Origin: Ornithinimicrobium humiphilum
Lineage (GTDB): Bacteria > Actinomycetota > Actinomycetes > Actinomycetales > Dermatophilaceae
Length of the DNA: 64,000 bases
Assembly (NCBI RefSeq): GCF_006716885.1
Contig: NZ_VFPU01000001.1
Coordinates: forward strand, 248,001-312,000
Direction of reading: 5' to 3'
Shown: piece after piece, positions 1-7,685 of the stretch
How the letters are laid out: each line of letters starts with the position of its first letter
How positions within the stretch are numbered: position 1 is the first letter of the stretch
Position numbers and translations under genes: made by a program
The notes under the pieces: generated by a model
The model's database searches: none
Told to the model about the DNA's origin: nothing
Seen by the model: only the letters and a program-made list of their open reading frames with translations

Positions 1-231
1 GTGCTGCCGCCGCTGGACGCCGATCTCATGGTCGCGCTGGCGCCCTACCTGTCGATCCTCTTCTCGGCGGTGAGCTCGGTGCTCGTGGTCTCGCTCGTCG
101 CGGCCGCGGTCGACCGCTTCCTCGTCGTGGGCGGGACCGCGGAGGGCGCGGCGGTGAAGGACGGCCCCGTCGTCGACGCCCCGGCGGGGGCTCAGCCCTC
201 GTCGGCCACCTCCAGCGGCACCGACACGTAG
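1..231 (+). CDS. C-terminal part of a membrane protein (5' end outside window)
   Basis: The frame is open from the first base to a TAG at 229-231. It encodes one strongly hydrophobic stretch (about residues 10-43, rich in Leu, Val, Ser and Ala) followed by a polar Ala/Gly/Thr-rich tail. This looks like the last transmembrane helix and cytoplasmic tail of a larger protein. The other two forward frames are either interrupted early or read as Arg/Gly-rich shadow. Its last 40 bases overlap the convergent gene ending at 192. No family can be named from this fragment, and the first GTG is probably internal, not a start. Confidence 0.45.
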   Translation: MLPPLDADLMVALAPYLSILFSAVSSVLVVSLVAAAVDRFLVVGGTAEGAAVKDGPVVDAPAGAQPSSATSSGTDT

Positions 232-809
232 TCGGGCCGCTGCCAGCTCAGCCGCAGCTCGGCGGGCTCGACGTCCTCGGTGAGCCGCACCAGGACCGGC
301 ACCGTGTAGGTCTCCTCGCGCACCCAGGTGTCGTCGAAGAGCGTGTCGCTCGGCCGCGGCGGGGAGCAGGCGGTGAAGGGCAGCCCGTCGGCCCCGACCG
401 TGGCCGAGCTGTAGCTCGTCGTGCGCCCGAGGGTGTCGACCACCTCGACGGAGCAGCCGGACGGGTCGTGCTCCACCGGGGCGGTGATGGTCAGGTCGGT
501 CCGCCAGACGCGGGTGCCGTCGACCCACGGCACGAGGTGCATCATGCCGTCGGCGTCGGTCACGTCCGTGGCCTCGGTGGTCGCTCCGACCACGACCGTC
601 GCGTCGAACGTCAGGGGCGTGCCCTCGAGGTCGGTGGTGCGCACGGTATGCCGCACCGGCTCGCCAACGGCGCCCACCGTGGCGTCGCGGAGCTGGGTCG
701 GCCACCAGAAGTTGACCAGCCGCGAGGCGCCGGTGACCGCGACCAGGGTGAGCACGAACGGCAGGACCAGGAGGGCCAGACGGTTGCGCCGCCACCACGT
801 GCCGCTCAC
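192..809 (-). CDS. membrane-anchored extracytoplasmic protein, unknown function
   Basis: A 205-residue protein begins with a short basic stretch and a single transmembrane helix (about residues 9-28). A beta-rich, Thr/Val-rich extracytoplasmic region with no recognised catalytic motif follows; two Cys residues (in the SGCSV and TACS segments) could form a disulfide. The GTG start at 809 overlaps the stop of the upstream gene by four bases (GTGA), so translation is coupled. It is the third gene of a minus-strand operon (2058 to 192) whose three products share the same one-helix plus beta-domain architecture. Function not recognised. Confidence 0.75.
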   Translation of the reverse strand: MSGTWWRRNRLALLVLPFVLTLVAVTGASRLVNFWWPTQLRDATVGAVGEPVRHTVRTTDLEGTPLTFDATVVVGATTEATDVTDADGMMHLVPWVDGTRVWRTDLTITAPVEHDPSGCSVEVVDTLGRTTSYSSATVGADGLPFTACSPPRPSDTLFDDTWVREETYTVPVLVRLTEDVEPAELRLSWQRPDYVSVPLEVADEG

Positions 810-1381
810 GGGCGGCCCACCATGTCGAAGGGACGGATCTCCAGGGGCTCGTCGCCGGCCTGCTCGACGTGCGCCTCGGTGAGGCCGAGGTCGACCACCG
901 CCCGGTCGTCGTAGCGGACGTCCTCCTGCGTGGCCAGTCGCAGCCGGGCACCCGGCAGCGCCTCGGGCGCCACCTCCAGGGCGACGCCGCAGGTCTGGGT
1001 GATCCCCGGCGGCGTGATGCGGCAGGTGTCCAGCAACGGGCGGGTGCGCCCCCACTCCCGGCCGTCGGCGCCGACGACCTCCCAGGTCGCCAGCCAGGCG
1101 TCGGCGTCGGTCGGGGTGAGCTGCACGTCGGCCACCAGCCAGAGACCGGGCGTGGTCAGCGTCGAGGAGGTGTCGGCCAGCGCGGTCCCCAGCTGGACGC
1201 GCGTCACGGACACCTCGGCGGTCCGCAGCGCGGCGGTCGCCCCGATGCCGACCTCGACGTCCCGCGGCTCGTTGAGGCGGTCGAAGGGGCGCGGCAGCTC
1301 GTCGCCGATCACCCGGCCCAGCGCGAGCGCGGCGAGGATGAAGGCGGTCGTGCCGAGCCGCCCGGTCCAGCGCCCGGTCAT
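806..1381 (-). CDS. membrane-anchored extracytoplasmic protein, DUF4352-like fold possible
   Basis: This 191-residue product has an N-terminal hydrophobic helix (about residues 9-28), then a soluble domain with alternating hydrophobic strands. The order of strands and the phrase around LWLVADVQL resemble the immunoglobulin-like DUF4352/TRF2-type domains of Gram-positive exported proteins, but no diagnostic motif is visible. Cys residues in the DTCRI and QTCGV segments are spaced for a disulfide. The ATG at 1381 overlaps the preceding stop (ATGA) and its own stop overlaps the next start (GTGA), showing tight translational coupling on both sides. Role unknown; probably a partner of its two neighbours. 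Confidence 0.75.
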   Translation of the reverse strand: MTGRWTGRLGTTAFILAALALGRVIGDELPRPFDRLNEPRDVEVGIGATAALRTAEVSVTRVQLGTALADTSSTLTTPGLWLVADVQLTPTDADAWLATWEVVGADGREWGRTRPLLDTCRITPPGITQTCGVALEVAPEALPGARLRLATQEDVRYDDRAVVDLGLTEAHVEQAGDEPLEIRPFDMVGRP

Positions 1382-2058
1382 CGGCCGTCGCCGGTGCCGT
1401 AGAGGGGGGAGGAGGCGGTCTCGACGGGCACCGTGACCGTGGTCACGGGCGTGGGGTCGGCCCAGAGCATGGTGTCGTCGAGGGTGCTCTGCCGGTAGGT
1501 GCGGGCGTGGATCTCGACCGTGAGCGCCTCCGGCGCCGGTCCGGAGGCGGGCTGGTGGAGCACGACCCGGTGCTCCAGGCCGGGCCCCAGACCGACGAGG
1601 GTCTGGGGCTGCTCGTGGTCGGTGTAGACCTCGCTCCAGAGCGTGATGTCCGCCTGCGGTGAGCCGGTCACCGTGACGGGCTCGTCGAGGCCGGAGATCT
1701 CGAGCAGGCCGGTGGTGAGCTCGCGCGCGGGGAGCGTGCGGTCGGAGTCGTTGCGCACGGTGAGGAAGAGGAGCACGTGCTGGTCGTCGGCCTGCGCCGG
1801 ATCGAGGCCGTCGTCGAGGGCCCAGAAGGGCGGCCCGAGGTCGGGTCCGGCGACGGCCCGCTCGACCGTGACGGTGAACGGCGCGGCCGCCACCTCCGTG
1901 CCCGGCTCGGTCGCCTCCGGGGCCTCCTCCTCGGCCGGGGCCCAGCCGCCGAACGGCCACGAGAGCAGGAGGAGGGAGCCGACCACGGCATACCCGCCCC
2001 GGGCCGGGCTCTTCGTCAGCCACGCCCGTGCCCCCGTGGTCGCCGCGCGCAGCGGCAC
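1378..2058 (-). CDS. membrane-anchored extracytoplasmic protein, first gene of a three-gene operon
   Basis: The chosen GTG at 2058 follows a clear Shine-Dalgarno (GGGGAGGAA, about 8 bases upstream), giving 226 residues. Longer in-frame versions would run into the divergent methyltransferase gene. A basic N-terminus precedes one transmembrane helix (about residues 21-37, GYAVVGSLLLLSWPF). Then come an acidic Glu/Ala/Pro linker and a beta-rich domain of about 160 residues (segments such as HVLLFLTVRND). That arrangement resembles DUF4352-type extracellular domains, though assignment is tentative. It heads an operon with two similarly built proteins. The operon and the RNA methyltransferase are divergent and share a short promoter region of about 60 bp. 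Confidence 0.7.
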   Translation of the reverse strand: MPLRAATTGARAWLTKSPARGGYAVVGSLLLLSWPFGGWAPAEEEAPEATEPGTEVAAAPFTVTVERAVAGPDLGPPFWALDDGLDPAQADDQHVLLFLTVRNDSDRTLPARELTTGLLEISGLDEPVTVTGSPQADITLWSEVYTDHEQPQTLVGLGPGLEHRVVLHQPASGPAPEALTVEIHARTYRQSTLDDTMLWADPTPVTTVTVPVETASSPLYGTGDGR

Positions 2059-2119
2059 CCTGACGTTCCTCCCCTTCGCCACGAGCAGGGAGCCTAACCG
2101 ACCTGAGACACTGGGCCGC

Positions 2120-2932
2120 GTGCCCGAGCCGACCGTGATCACCTCCCCGGCCAACCCGCGCGTCAAGGCGCTGGGGACGCTGCGCCGCCGACGCGTCCGC
2201 GAGGAGCGTCGTCGCACCCTGGTCGAGGGCTACGAGGAGCTCGGGCTCGCGCTGGACGCCGGCGTGGTGCCCGAGGAGCTCTACTACTGCCCCGAGCTCA
2301 TGGGCGAGCAGGCCCGCGCTGCCGGCCTGGTCGAGCGGGTGGGAGCGCTGGGCACCGAGGTCGTGCAGCTGTCGCGGGCGGCCTTCGAGAAGGCGGCCTA
2401 CCGCGAGGGCCCGGACGGCTTCCTCGCCGTGGTCGCGACGGTCGACCGCCGCTGCGCCGACCTCGACGTGCCGGAGGGCGCCCTGCTGCTCGTCTGCCAG
2501 GGAGTGGAGAAGCCGGGCAACCTGGGCGCGATGCTGCGCACCGCGGACGCCGCCGGCGTCGACGCCGTGATCGCCGCCGACCCGGTCACCGACTGGGGCA
2601 ACCCCAACACCGTGCGGGCCTCCAAGGGCACGGTCTTCTCGGTGCCGGTGGCCTCCGACGACACCGCCACCGTGGTGGCGTGGCTGGAGGAGCGGGGCAT
2701 CGAGCTGGTGGCGACCACGCCCGACACCGACACCGAGCACACCGATCTCGACTACACCGGCGGCGTGGCGATCGCCGTCGGCACCGAGAAGACCGGCCTC
2801 ACGGACGAGGTGCTCGACGGGGCCGGCCACCGGGTGCGGATCCCCATGGTGGGACGCGCCAACTCGCTCAACGTCGCGACCTCCGCCGCGATCGTCGTCT
2901 ACGAGGCCGTCAGGCAGCGTCGCGCACGCTGA
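2120..2932 (+). CDS. TrmH/SpoU-family RNA 2'-O-methyltransferase
   Basis: A 270-residue AdoMet-dependent methyltransferase of the SPOUT superfamily, which 2'-O-methylates a ribose in rRNA or tRNA. The N-terminal ~95 residues form the substrate-binding domain (begins around ITSPANPRVKAL, with an Arg-rich strand). The C-terminal SpoU domain carries the three expected motifs: NLGAMLRTADAAG (motif 1, with the catalytic Arg), VGTEKTGL (motif 2) and NSLNVATSAAIVVYE (motif 3, AdoMet knot). Length fits the family. The GTG at 2120 is chosen because homologues begin with this Pro/Ser/Asn segment and the upstream extension overlaps a divergent gene. The exact target nucleotide cannot be told from sequence. 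Confidence 0.9.
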   Translation: MPEPTVITSPANPRVKALGTLRRRRVREERRRTLVEGYEELGLALDAGVVPEELYYCPELMGEQARAAGLVERVGALGTEVVQLSRAAFEKAAYREGPDGFLAVVATVDRRCADLDVPEGALLLVCQGVEKPGNLGAMLRTADAAGVDAVIAADPVTDWGNPNTVRASKGTVFSVPVASDDTATVVAWLEERGIELVATTPDTDTEHTDLDYTGGVAIAVGTEKTGLTDEVLDGAGHRVRIPMVGRANSLNVATSAAIVVYEAVRQRRAR

Positions 2933-2981
2933 CGACGGCGAGCGTGGTCCGTCGCGGTCACGGCACACCCCCGAGCACGAC

Positions 2982-3014
2982 GAGACCCCTGCGGAGCGGC
3001 TCCGCAGGGGTCTC
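2982..3014. terminator. bidirectional terminator hairpin
   Basis: A perfect 15-bp GC-rich stem (GAGACCCCTGCGGAG paired with its complement) closes on a 3-base loop. It sits 50 bases after the methyltransferase stop and 12 bases past the stop of the convergent VOC gene, so it can serve both strands. No long T-run follows, as is common in high-GC actinobacteria. Confidence 0.8.
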
Positions 3015-3025
3015 GGTCGGACGTC

Positions 3026-3676
3026 TCAGATGGTGACGCGGCCGTTCGGGGTCTCGAAGGTCACGTCGAAGAGGCAGGGCTCGTCGTCCTCGACGAAGCC
3101 GAACTCGACGGCCGTCTCGAAGGTCGGGTCGCGGCGCTCCAGGTCGGGCATGCCGAGCCAGGCGCGCACGACGGTCGGCTCGCCGCCGATGGTCAGGCCG
3201 ACCAGCCTGGCCGCGCTGTCCGCCAGGCGCGAGGGGTGCTCGGCCGGGTCCGAGATCCACTTGATGAAGAAGGGCAGGTTGCCGTGGTTGATGACGTTCT
3301 TGACGCCGATCTGCAGCCACTGCAGCTGGTTGCCCTCCGGCGTGTGGCGGTTGCCCTCGACGGCCCCGCGGCCCAGGCGCTCCTCGACCGGCGCGAGGTC
3401 CTCGACCGCGACGACCCAGGCCATCCAGCCGCCGCCGCGGGCCGAGCGGGCCTTGACCGCCTGGCCGAAGGGCGCCTTGTCGGACGCCGGGTGGTCCAGC
3501 GCCTCGACGACCTCCAGGTAACGGTCGTCGGCGAGGGGCAGGATGACGTTGCGTGTGCCGAACCGGGGGTGGACCCCACCGTCGAAGGGGGTGACGCCGA
3601 GCTGCTCCCCGAGACGGGCAGCCGTGGCCTGCAACCCGTCCGGCCCTGCGGCATAGCTCACGTGGTCGATGCGCAT
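3026..3676 (-). CDS. VOC-fold glyoxalase-like domain protein
   Basis: The 216-residue protein starts MRIDHVSYA, the typical first beta strand of a vicinal-oxygen-chelate module. It also has the HPRFGTRN and DRYLEVVEAL segments seen in the glyoxalase-like (Glyoxalase_3) group. The ATG at 3676 puts this strand at the N-terminus and avoids twelve non-homologous residues. Members bind a metal and act on small molecules, but substrates of this subfamily are generally unknown. Gene stands alone between two strong hairpins (2982-3014 and 3701-3741), so it is probably a separate transcript. Confidence 0.75.
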   Translation of the reverse strand: MRIDHVSYAAGPDGLQATAARLGEQLGVTPFDGGVHPRFGTRNVILPLADDRYLEVVEALDHPASDKAPFGQAVKARSARGGGWMAWVVAVEDLAPVEERLGRGAVEGNRHTPEGNQLQWLQIGVKNVINHGNLPFFIKWISDPAEHPSRLADSAARLVGLTIGGEPTVVRAWLGMPDLERRDPTFETAVEFGFVEDDEPCLFDVTFETPNGRVTI

Positions 3677-3700
3677 GCCGTCATCGTGGCACACGGCCCG

Positions 3701-3741
3701 ACGGCTCCCCACACCCCCCTGTGTGTGGGGTGGGGAGCCGT
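3701..3741 (-). terminator. terminator hairpin downstream of copA
   Basis: ACGGCTCCCCAC at 3701 pairs perfectly with its complement ending at 3741 (12 bp), with a further partly paired inner segment around a GT-rich loop. It lies 25 bases after the copA stop on the minus strand and before the VOC gene start at 3676, the position expected for the end of the copper operon. Confidence 0.7.
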
Positions 3742-3765
3742 CCGTGCAAGGAGTGCCGCCGCCGG

Positions 3766-5979
3766 TCAGCGGCGTGCGTAGGCCTTGAGCCGCAGGCTGT
3801 TGAGCACGACCAGGACCGACGAGAGCGCCATGGCTCCACCGGCGATCATCGGCGTGAGCAGGCCGAACGCCGCGAGCGGGATCGCCAGCGTGTTGTAGCC
3901 GAACGCCCAGACGAGGTTCTGCTTGATGATGCGCAGCGTCTGCCGGGACAGCCCGATCGCGTCGGCGACCGCGTCGACGTCGGAGCGCATGAGCACGATG
4001 TCGGCCGACTCGGCCGCGACGTCGGTGCCCGAGCCCATCGCCATCCCGAGGTCGGCCTGCGCCAGCGCCGCGGCGTCGTTGACGCCGTCGCCGACCATCG
4101 CCACCACCCTGCCGCGCTGCTGGAGGGCGCGCACGTGGGCGTACTTGTCCTGCGGCAGGACGCCGGCGTCGACGTTGGCCTCCTCGATCCCGACCTTGCG
4201 GGCGACGGCGCGGGCCGTGTGCGCGTTGTCACCGGTCAGCAGGTATGGCGTGAGGCCGAGCTCGCGCAGCCGCGCCACGGCGGCGGCGCTGGAGGGCCGG
4301 GGGGTGTCCGCGACGGTGATCGCGGCCCGGGCGATGCCCTCCCAGCCGACCAGGACGGTCGTGCCGGTGCCCGCGTCGAGCGCGTCACGCAGCACCTGCG
4401 GCACCTCGTCGAAGAGGTTGGCCTTGCCGACGGTCACCGGCACGCCCTTGATCGCGGCGCGGGCGCCCTGGCCGGGCAGGTTGGTGAAGTCGGTGATCGG
4501 GCTGGGCTCCACGCCCCGCGCGGCGGCTCCCTCCACGATCGCCCGGGCGACGGGGTGCTCGCTGCCGGACTCCACGCTCGCCGCGGCCTTGAGGGCGGCG
4601 TCCTCGGGGAGGGCGCCGGCGGTGACCACCTCGGTCAGCACCGGGCGGCCGGTGGTGAGCGTGCCCGTCTTGTCGAGCACGACGGTGTCGACCCGGCGGG
4701 TGGACTCCAGGATCTGCGGACCCTTGATGAGGATGCCCAGCTGGGCGCCGCGACCGGTGCCGGTGAGCAGGGCCGTCGGGGTGGCCAGGCCCAGCGCGCA
4801 CGGGCAGGCGATGATGAGCACCGCCACGGCGGGGGCCAGGGCCTCGGCGAAGGAGTGGCCGGTCAGCAGCCACAGCAGGAGGGTGACGAGCGCGACCACG
4901 AGGACCGCGGGGACGAAGACCGCCGAGATCCGGTCGGCCAGGCGCTGGACCGGGGCCTTGCCGGTCTGCGCCTGCTCGACGAGCTCGGTCATGCGCGCGA
5001 GGGTCGTCTCGCGGCCGACCCGAGTGGCCTCGACGACCAGCCGGCCGTGGCCGTTGACCGTCGCCCCGGTGACGGTGTCGCCCGGGCCGACCTCGACGGG
5101 CATCGACTCGCCGGTCACCATGCTGGTGTCGACGGTGCTGGTGCCGTCGACGACGCGGCCGTCCGTGGCGATCTTCTCGCCGGGGCGCACGACGAAGCGC
5201 GTGCCGACCTCGAGGTCCTCGACGGGCACCCGGACCTCTCTCCAGGCCCCGCTGGGGGCGTCGTGGCGCAGCACCGCGACGTCCTTGGCCCCGAGCTCGA
5301 GCAAGGACCGGAGCGCCGAGCGGCCCTGGGCCTTGGCCCGGGACTCGATGTAGCGGCCGATGAGCAGGAAGGCGGTGACGACGGCGACGACCTCGAAGTA
5401 GACGTCGTGGCTGAAGCCGGTGAACAGTGCCACGACCGACCAGCCCATCGCCGCCGTCGTGCCGACCGAGACGAGGGTGTCCATCGTCGAGGCCAGGTGG
5501 CGGGCGTTGACGGCCGCGGCCCGGTGGAAGGGCCAGGCCGCCCACAGGTAGACGGGCAGCGTGAGGAGCAGCTGCAGCCACATGCCCGTCATCCCCAGGG
5601 CCTCCTCGATCGGGGGGACCATGTGGATGACGGCGACGAGGGCCGCGAGCGCCGAGGCCACGACCATCCGCCGGCGGAGGGAGTCGCCGGTGACGACGTC
5701 GTGCGTCATGACCGGGCCCGAGCCCCCGCGGTGCTGCTCGATCGGGGTGGCGCCGTAGCCGGTCTTCTCGACGGTCGCGACGATGTCGGTCACGCTCAGC
5801 GCCGACGGGAAGGTCACGCTGGCCTTCTCCGTGGCGAGGTTGACGCTCGCCTCGACACCGTCGAGCTTGTTGAGCTTGCGCTCGATCCGTGCCGAGCAGG
5901 AGGCGCACGTCATACCGGTGATGGCCAGGTCCACGTGCTGCGTCTGCGTGTCGGGGGGAGTGGTGGTGCGGGTGCTCAT
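3766..5979 (-). CDS. copA: Cu(+)-exporting P1B-type ATPase
   Basis: A 737-residue copper-exporting ATPase of the cytoplasmic membrane. In order: one N-terminal heavy-metal-associated domain with GMTCASC (residues 22-28); four membrane helices; the actuator domain TGES motif; the CPC metal-translocation motif (ACPCALG, about residue 391); the phosphorylated DKTGTLT (about 434); the SEHP signature of P1B pumps; and the hinge [10 protein letters not shown] (about 634) before two final helices. The CPC plus single HMA domain and the csoR/copZ neighbours argue for Cu(I) over Zn/Cd. It is the last gene of csoR-copZ-copA, all on the minus strand and probably derepressed by copper through CsoR. Confidence 0.96.
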   Translation of the reverse strand: MSTRTTTPPDTQTQHVDLAITGMTCASCSARIERKLNKLDGVEASVNLATEKASVTFPSALSVTDIVATVEKTGYGATPIEQHRGGSGPVMTHDVVTGDSLRRRMVVASALAALVAVIHMVPPIEEALGMTGMWLQLLLTLPVYLWAAWPFHRAAAVNARHLASTMDTLVSVGTTAAMGWSVVALFTGFSHDVYFEVVAVVTAFLLIGRYIESRAKAQGRSALRSLLELGAKDVAVLRHDAPSGAWREVRVPVEDLEVGTRFVVRPGEKIATDGRVVDGTSTVDTSMVTGESMPVEVGPGDTVTGATVNGHGRLVVEATRVGRETTLARMTELVEQAQTGKAPVQRLADRISAVFVPAVLVVALVTLLLWLLTGHSFAEALAPAVAVLIIACPCALGLATPTALLTGTGRGAQLGILIKGPQILESTRRVDTVVLDKTGTLTTGRPVLTEVVTAGALPEDAALKAAASVESGSEHPVARAIVEGAAARGVEPSPITDFTNLPGQGARAAIKGVPVTVGKANLFDEVPQVLRDALDAGTGTTVLVGWEGIARAAITVADTPRPSSAAAVARLRELGLTPYLLTGDNAHTARAVARKVGIEEANVDAGVLPQDKYAHVRALQQRGRVVAMVGDGVNDAAALAQADLGMAMGSGTDVAAESADIVLMRSDVDAVADAIGLSRQTLRIIKQNLVWAFGYNTLAIPLAAFGLLTPMIAGGAMALSSVLVVLNSLRLKAYARR

Positions 5980-6071
5980 GGGCCCTTCCTGGCGACCTGG
6001 TGGTGCTGGGGTGGGTGAGGTGCCGCGGCGAGCGTCTCGTGCTGACGGTGACGCCCGCCGCGGCGGGTGGG

Positions 6072-6320
6072 TCAGACGGAGGCGGTGTAGCCGGCCTCCT
6101 CCACGGCCGCGCGGGCGGCGGGGAGGTCCAGCGGGCCGTCGGACTCGACGAAGACGTCGGTGTCGCCACCCTTGACGAGCTCGCCGACGCGCACGTCGAG
6201 GACGCCGTCGACGCCCTTGAGCTCCTCGGTCACCGAGGCGACGCAGTGGCCGCAGGTCATGCCGGTGACGACGATCTTGGTGGTCTGGTTCTGCACCGGG
6301 GTGTCGGCGTTGTCGCTCAT
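6072..6320 (-). CDS. copZ: copper chaperone, HMA domain protein
   Basis: An 82-residue single-domain heavy-metal-associated protein with the Cu(I)-binding loop GMTCGHC near residues 19-25 and the C-terminal EEAGYTA strand typical of Atx1/CopZ. It is expected to ferry Cu(I) in the cytosol to CopA and CsoR. It lies between csoR (43 bases upstream) and copA (92 bases downstream) on the same strand, so co-transcription from the CsoR-controlled promoter is likely. Confidence 0.92.
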   Translation of the reverse strand: MSDNADTPVQNQTTKIVVTGMTCGHCVASVTEELKGVDGVLDVRVGELVKGGDTDVFVESDGPLDLPAARAAVEEAGYTASV

Positions 6321-6363
6321 GGGGGTGCCTCCTGTGGTGGGGTGTGCCGCGCGGTGCGGCCGG

Positions 6364-6651
6364 TCAGCTGCGCACGAGACGGGCGATGGCGTCGGCGGCC
6401 TCGCGGACCTTGGCGTCCTTGGCCTCCTCCGACTCCGCCGCAGCCTCGACGACGCAGTGGCTGATGTGGTCCTCGAGCAGACCGAGGCTCACCGCCTGCA
6501 GGGCCTTCGTGACCGCGCTCACCTGGGTGAGCACGTCGATGCAGTAGGTGTCCTCCTCGACCATACGCGCGATCCCGCGCACCTGGCCCTCGATGCGGCG
6601 CAGCCGCTTGAGGTAGGCGTCCTTGGACCCGGTGTAGCCGTTCACAGCCAT
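6364..6651 (-). CDS. csoR: copper-sensing transcriptional repressor CsoR
   Basis: The 95-residue protein is all-alpha, with the family start KDAYLKRLRRIEGQVRGIARM. It carries the Cu(I) ligand triad Cys37, His62 and Cys66, spaced exactly as the Cys-x24-His-x3-Cys of characterised CsoR. The ATG at 6651 is preferred because the longer frame would read through the operator. Cu(I) binding is known to release CsoR from DNA; here the likely operator is the dyad at 6661-6677, so the repressor should control itself and copZ-copA. Confidence 0.94.
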   Translation of the reverse strand: MAVNGYTGSKDAYLKRLRRIEGQVRGIARMVEEDTYCIDVLTQVSAVTKALQAVSLGLLEDHISHCVVEAAAESEEAKDAKVREAADAIARLVRS

Positions 6652-6660
6652 GCCAACACC

Positions 6661-6677
6661 ATACCCCCCGAGGGTAT
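6661..6677. promoter_or_regulatory. CsoR-type operator
   Basis: ATACCC-N5-GGGTAT is an A/T-flanked, G-tract dyad of the type bound by CsoR (GTATAC-like ends around C/G tracts). It ends 10 bases upstream of the csoR start codon on the minus strand, where bound repressor would block the copper operon promoter. Confidence 0.75.
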
Positions 6678-6705
6678 TCCTGGAGGCCGGCTCCGGCACC
6701 TCGGG

Positions 6706-7317
6706 TCAGGGCGCGAACTCGCAGAACGTCTCGTAGTGGTCGTCGGTGTAGTACCAGACCTCGGGGTCGCGGGCGTCGCCGCCGGTGATGATCCGTCGGG
6801 CGCCGCGGTGGTGCAGGCCGGGGGTCTCGACGGTGTACTCGCGGTAGTAGCCGCGGCGCTCGTCGGGCAGGTAGCCCTCGTAGTTGCCGAAGGTCGAGCC
6901 GTCCTTGCCAGGGTAGGCGAACGGGCCGCCGTCCTCGACGTCGTCGGCGACCTCGTCCAGCTCGGGCGGGAGGATGCTGTCGCGGCAGGCGTCGATGCCG
7001 TCCCAGTCGCGGGTGTCGGTGCCGGTGGGCCCGGTGTCGGCGACGGACGGTGTCGGCGTGGGGCTCGGCGACGGTGTTGCGCTCGGCCGCGAGGGTGGCG
7101 GCGAGGGCTTCGGCACCGCCGAGGTGGCGGGGGCCGAGGACGCCGACGGTGTGGCGCTCGGGAAGGTGGCGAACGTGCTCGGCGGGGCGGTCTCCCCGGC
7201 GGGAGCCCCCGCCGTGCCGTCCTCCGACCCGCCCGCCATCGTCCGCACCACCAGCCAGACGACGGCCGCGAGGCAGATCAGCGCGAGGACGAGAGACCCG
7301 CGTCCTGCGCGCTTCAT
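6706..7317 (-). CDS. membrane-anchored guanyl-specific RNase, RNase Sa/barnase (N1/T1) family
   Basis: 203 residues: an N-terminal signal-anchor helix (about 8-25), a long Ser/Pro/Ala-rich linker (about 40-92), and a microbial ribonuclease domain (about 108-203). The domain follows RNase Sa closely: LPPEL, DGGPFAYPGKDG, YYREYTVETPG, RRIITGG and YYTDDHYETF. The catalytic set is present: base Glu160, Arg174/Arg175 and acid His194. Cys111 and Cys199 match the single disulfide of RNase Sa, fitting an extracytoplasmic location. Its ATG at 7317 overlaps the barstar-like gene stop (ATGA), so toxin and inhibitor are co-translated. Likely an exported or surface RNase; whether it is released, as an anti-competitor toxin, is inference. 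Confidence 0.88.
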   Translation of the reverse strand: MKRAGRGSLVLALICLAAVVWLVVRTMAGGSEDGTAGAPAGETAPPSTFATFPSATPSASSAPATSAVPKPSPPPSRPSATPSPSPTPTPSVADTGPTGTDTRDWDGIDACRDSILPPELDEVADDVEDGGPFAYPGKDGSTFGNYEGYLPDERRGYYREYTVETPGLHHRGARRIITGGDARDPEVWYYTDDHYETFCEFAP

Positions 7318-7685
7318 CGGAGCTCGTCCTTCGGCCGGCCGAGCCGCGCCTCGCCGAAGGCCACGACCGTCAGGTCGTCGGCGTCGTCGAGGATCTCGGC
7401 GAGCAGCCACCACGAGCGGCCCTCGGCGACGGCCAGCCGCTCGGCGTCCTGCCAGAGCAGGGCCACCTGCGAGGTGCCCCAGATGTCCGGCAGGTCGCGC
7501 AGCGAGTCGACCATCGCGTCGAGGTTGCCGGCCGCGGTCGCGGGCAGGCGCAGGGCGCGGGCGATCTCCGCCTGCGACGCGCGCAGCCCGCCCTCGAGGG
7601 GGGTGACGGCGGAGGCCACGGCATACCCCCGCTCGAGGAGCCAGGCGGTGACCGGCTCGAGCTGGTCGGCGGGCAGCAGGTGCAT
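7314..7685 (-). CDS. barstar-like RNase inhibitor
   Basis: This 123-residue protein matches the barstar family: a start region with alternating hydrophobics, the hallmark GNLDAMVDSLRDL helix (about residues 53-65), LLWQDAERL, and a final strand DLTVVAFGEA. Barstar binds the active site of barnase-type RNases in the cytosol, protecting the producer. It is coupled on both sides: its start overlaps the purB stop by one base (TGATG) and its stop overlaps the RNase start by four. The inhibitor is thus always translated before the enzyme. The pairing with a genuine RNase Sa-type enzyme makes the assignment strong, although the acidic contact residues cannot be mapped with certainty by eye. Confidence 0.85.
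   Translation of the reverse strand: MHLLPADQLEPVTAWLLERGYAVASAVTPLEGGLRASQAEIARALRLPATAAGNLDAMVDSLRDLPDIWGTSQVALLWQDAERLAVAEGRSWWLLAEILDDADDLTVVAFGEARLGRPKDELR

Noticed and set aside
2398-2742. Minus-strand ORF of 114 codons inside the RNA methyltransferase gene
   Set aside because: Ser/Ala/Thr-rich antisense shadow of a conserved gene, without its own ribosome site.
3721-6018. 765-codon plus-strand ORF across copA
   Set aside because: Arg/Gly/Asp/His-rich composition typical of an antisense frame in GC-rich DNA; copA is certain on the other strand.
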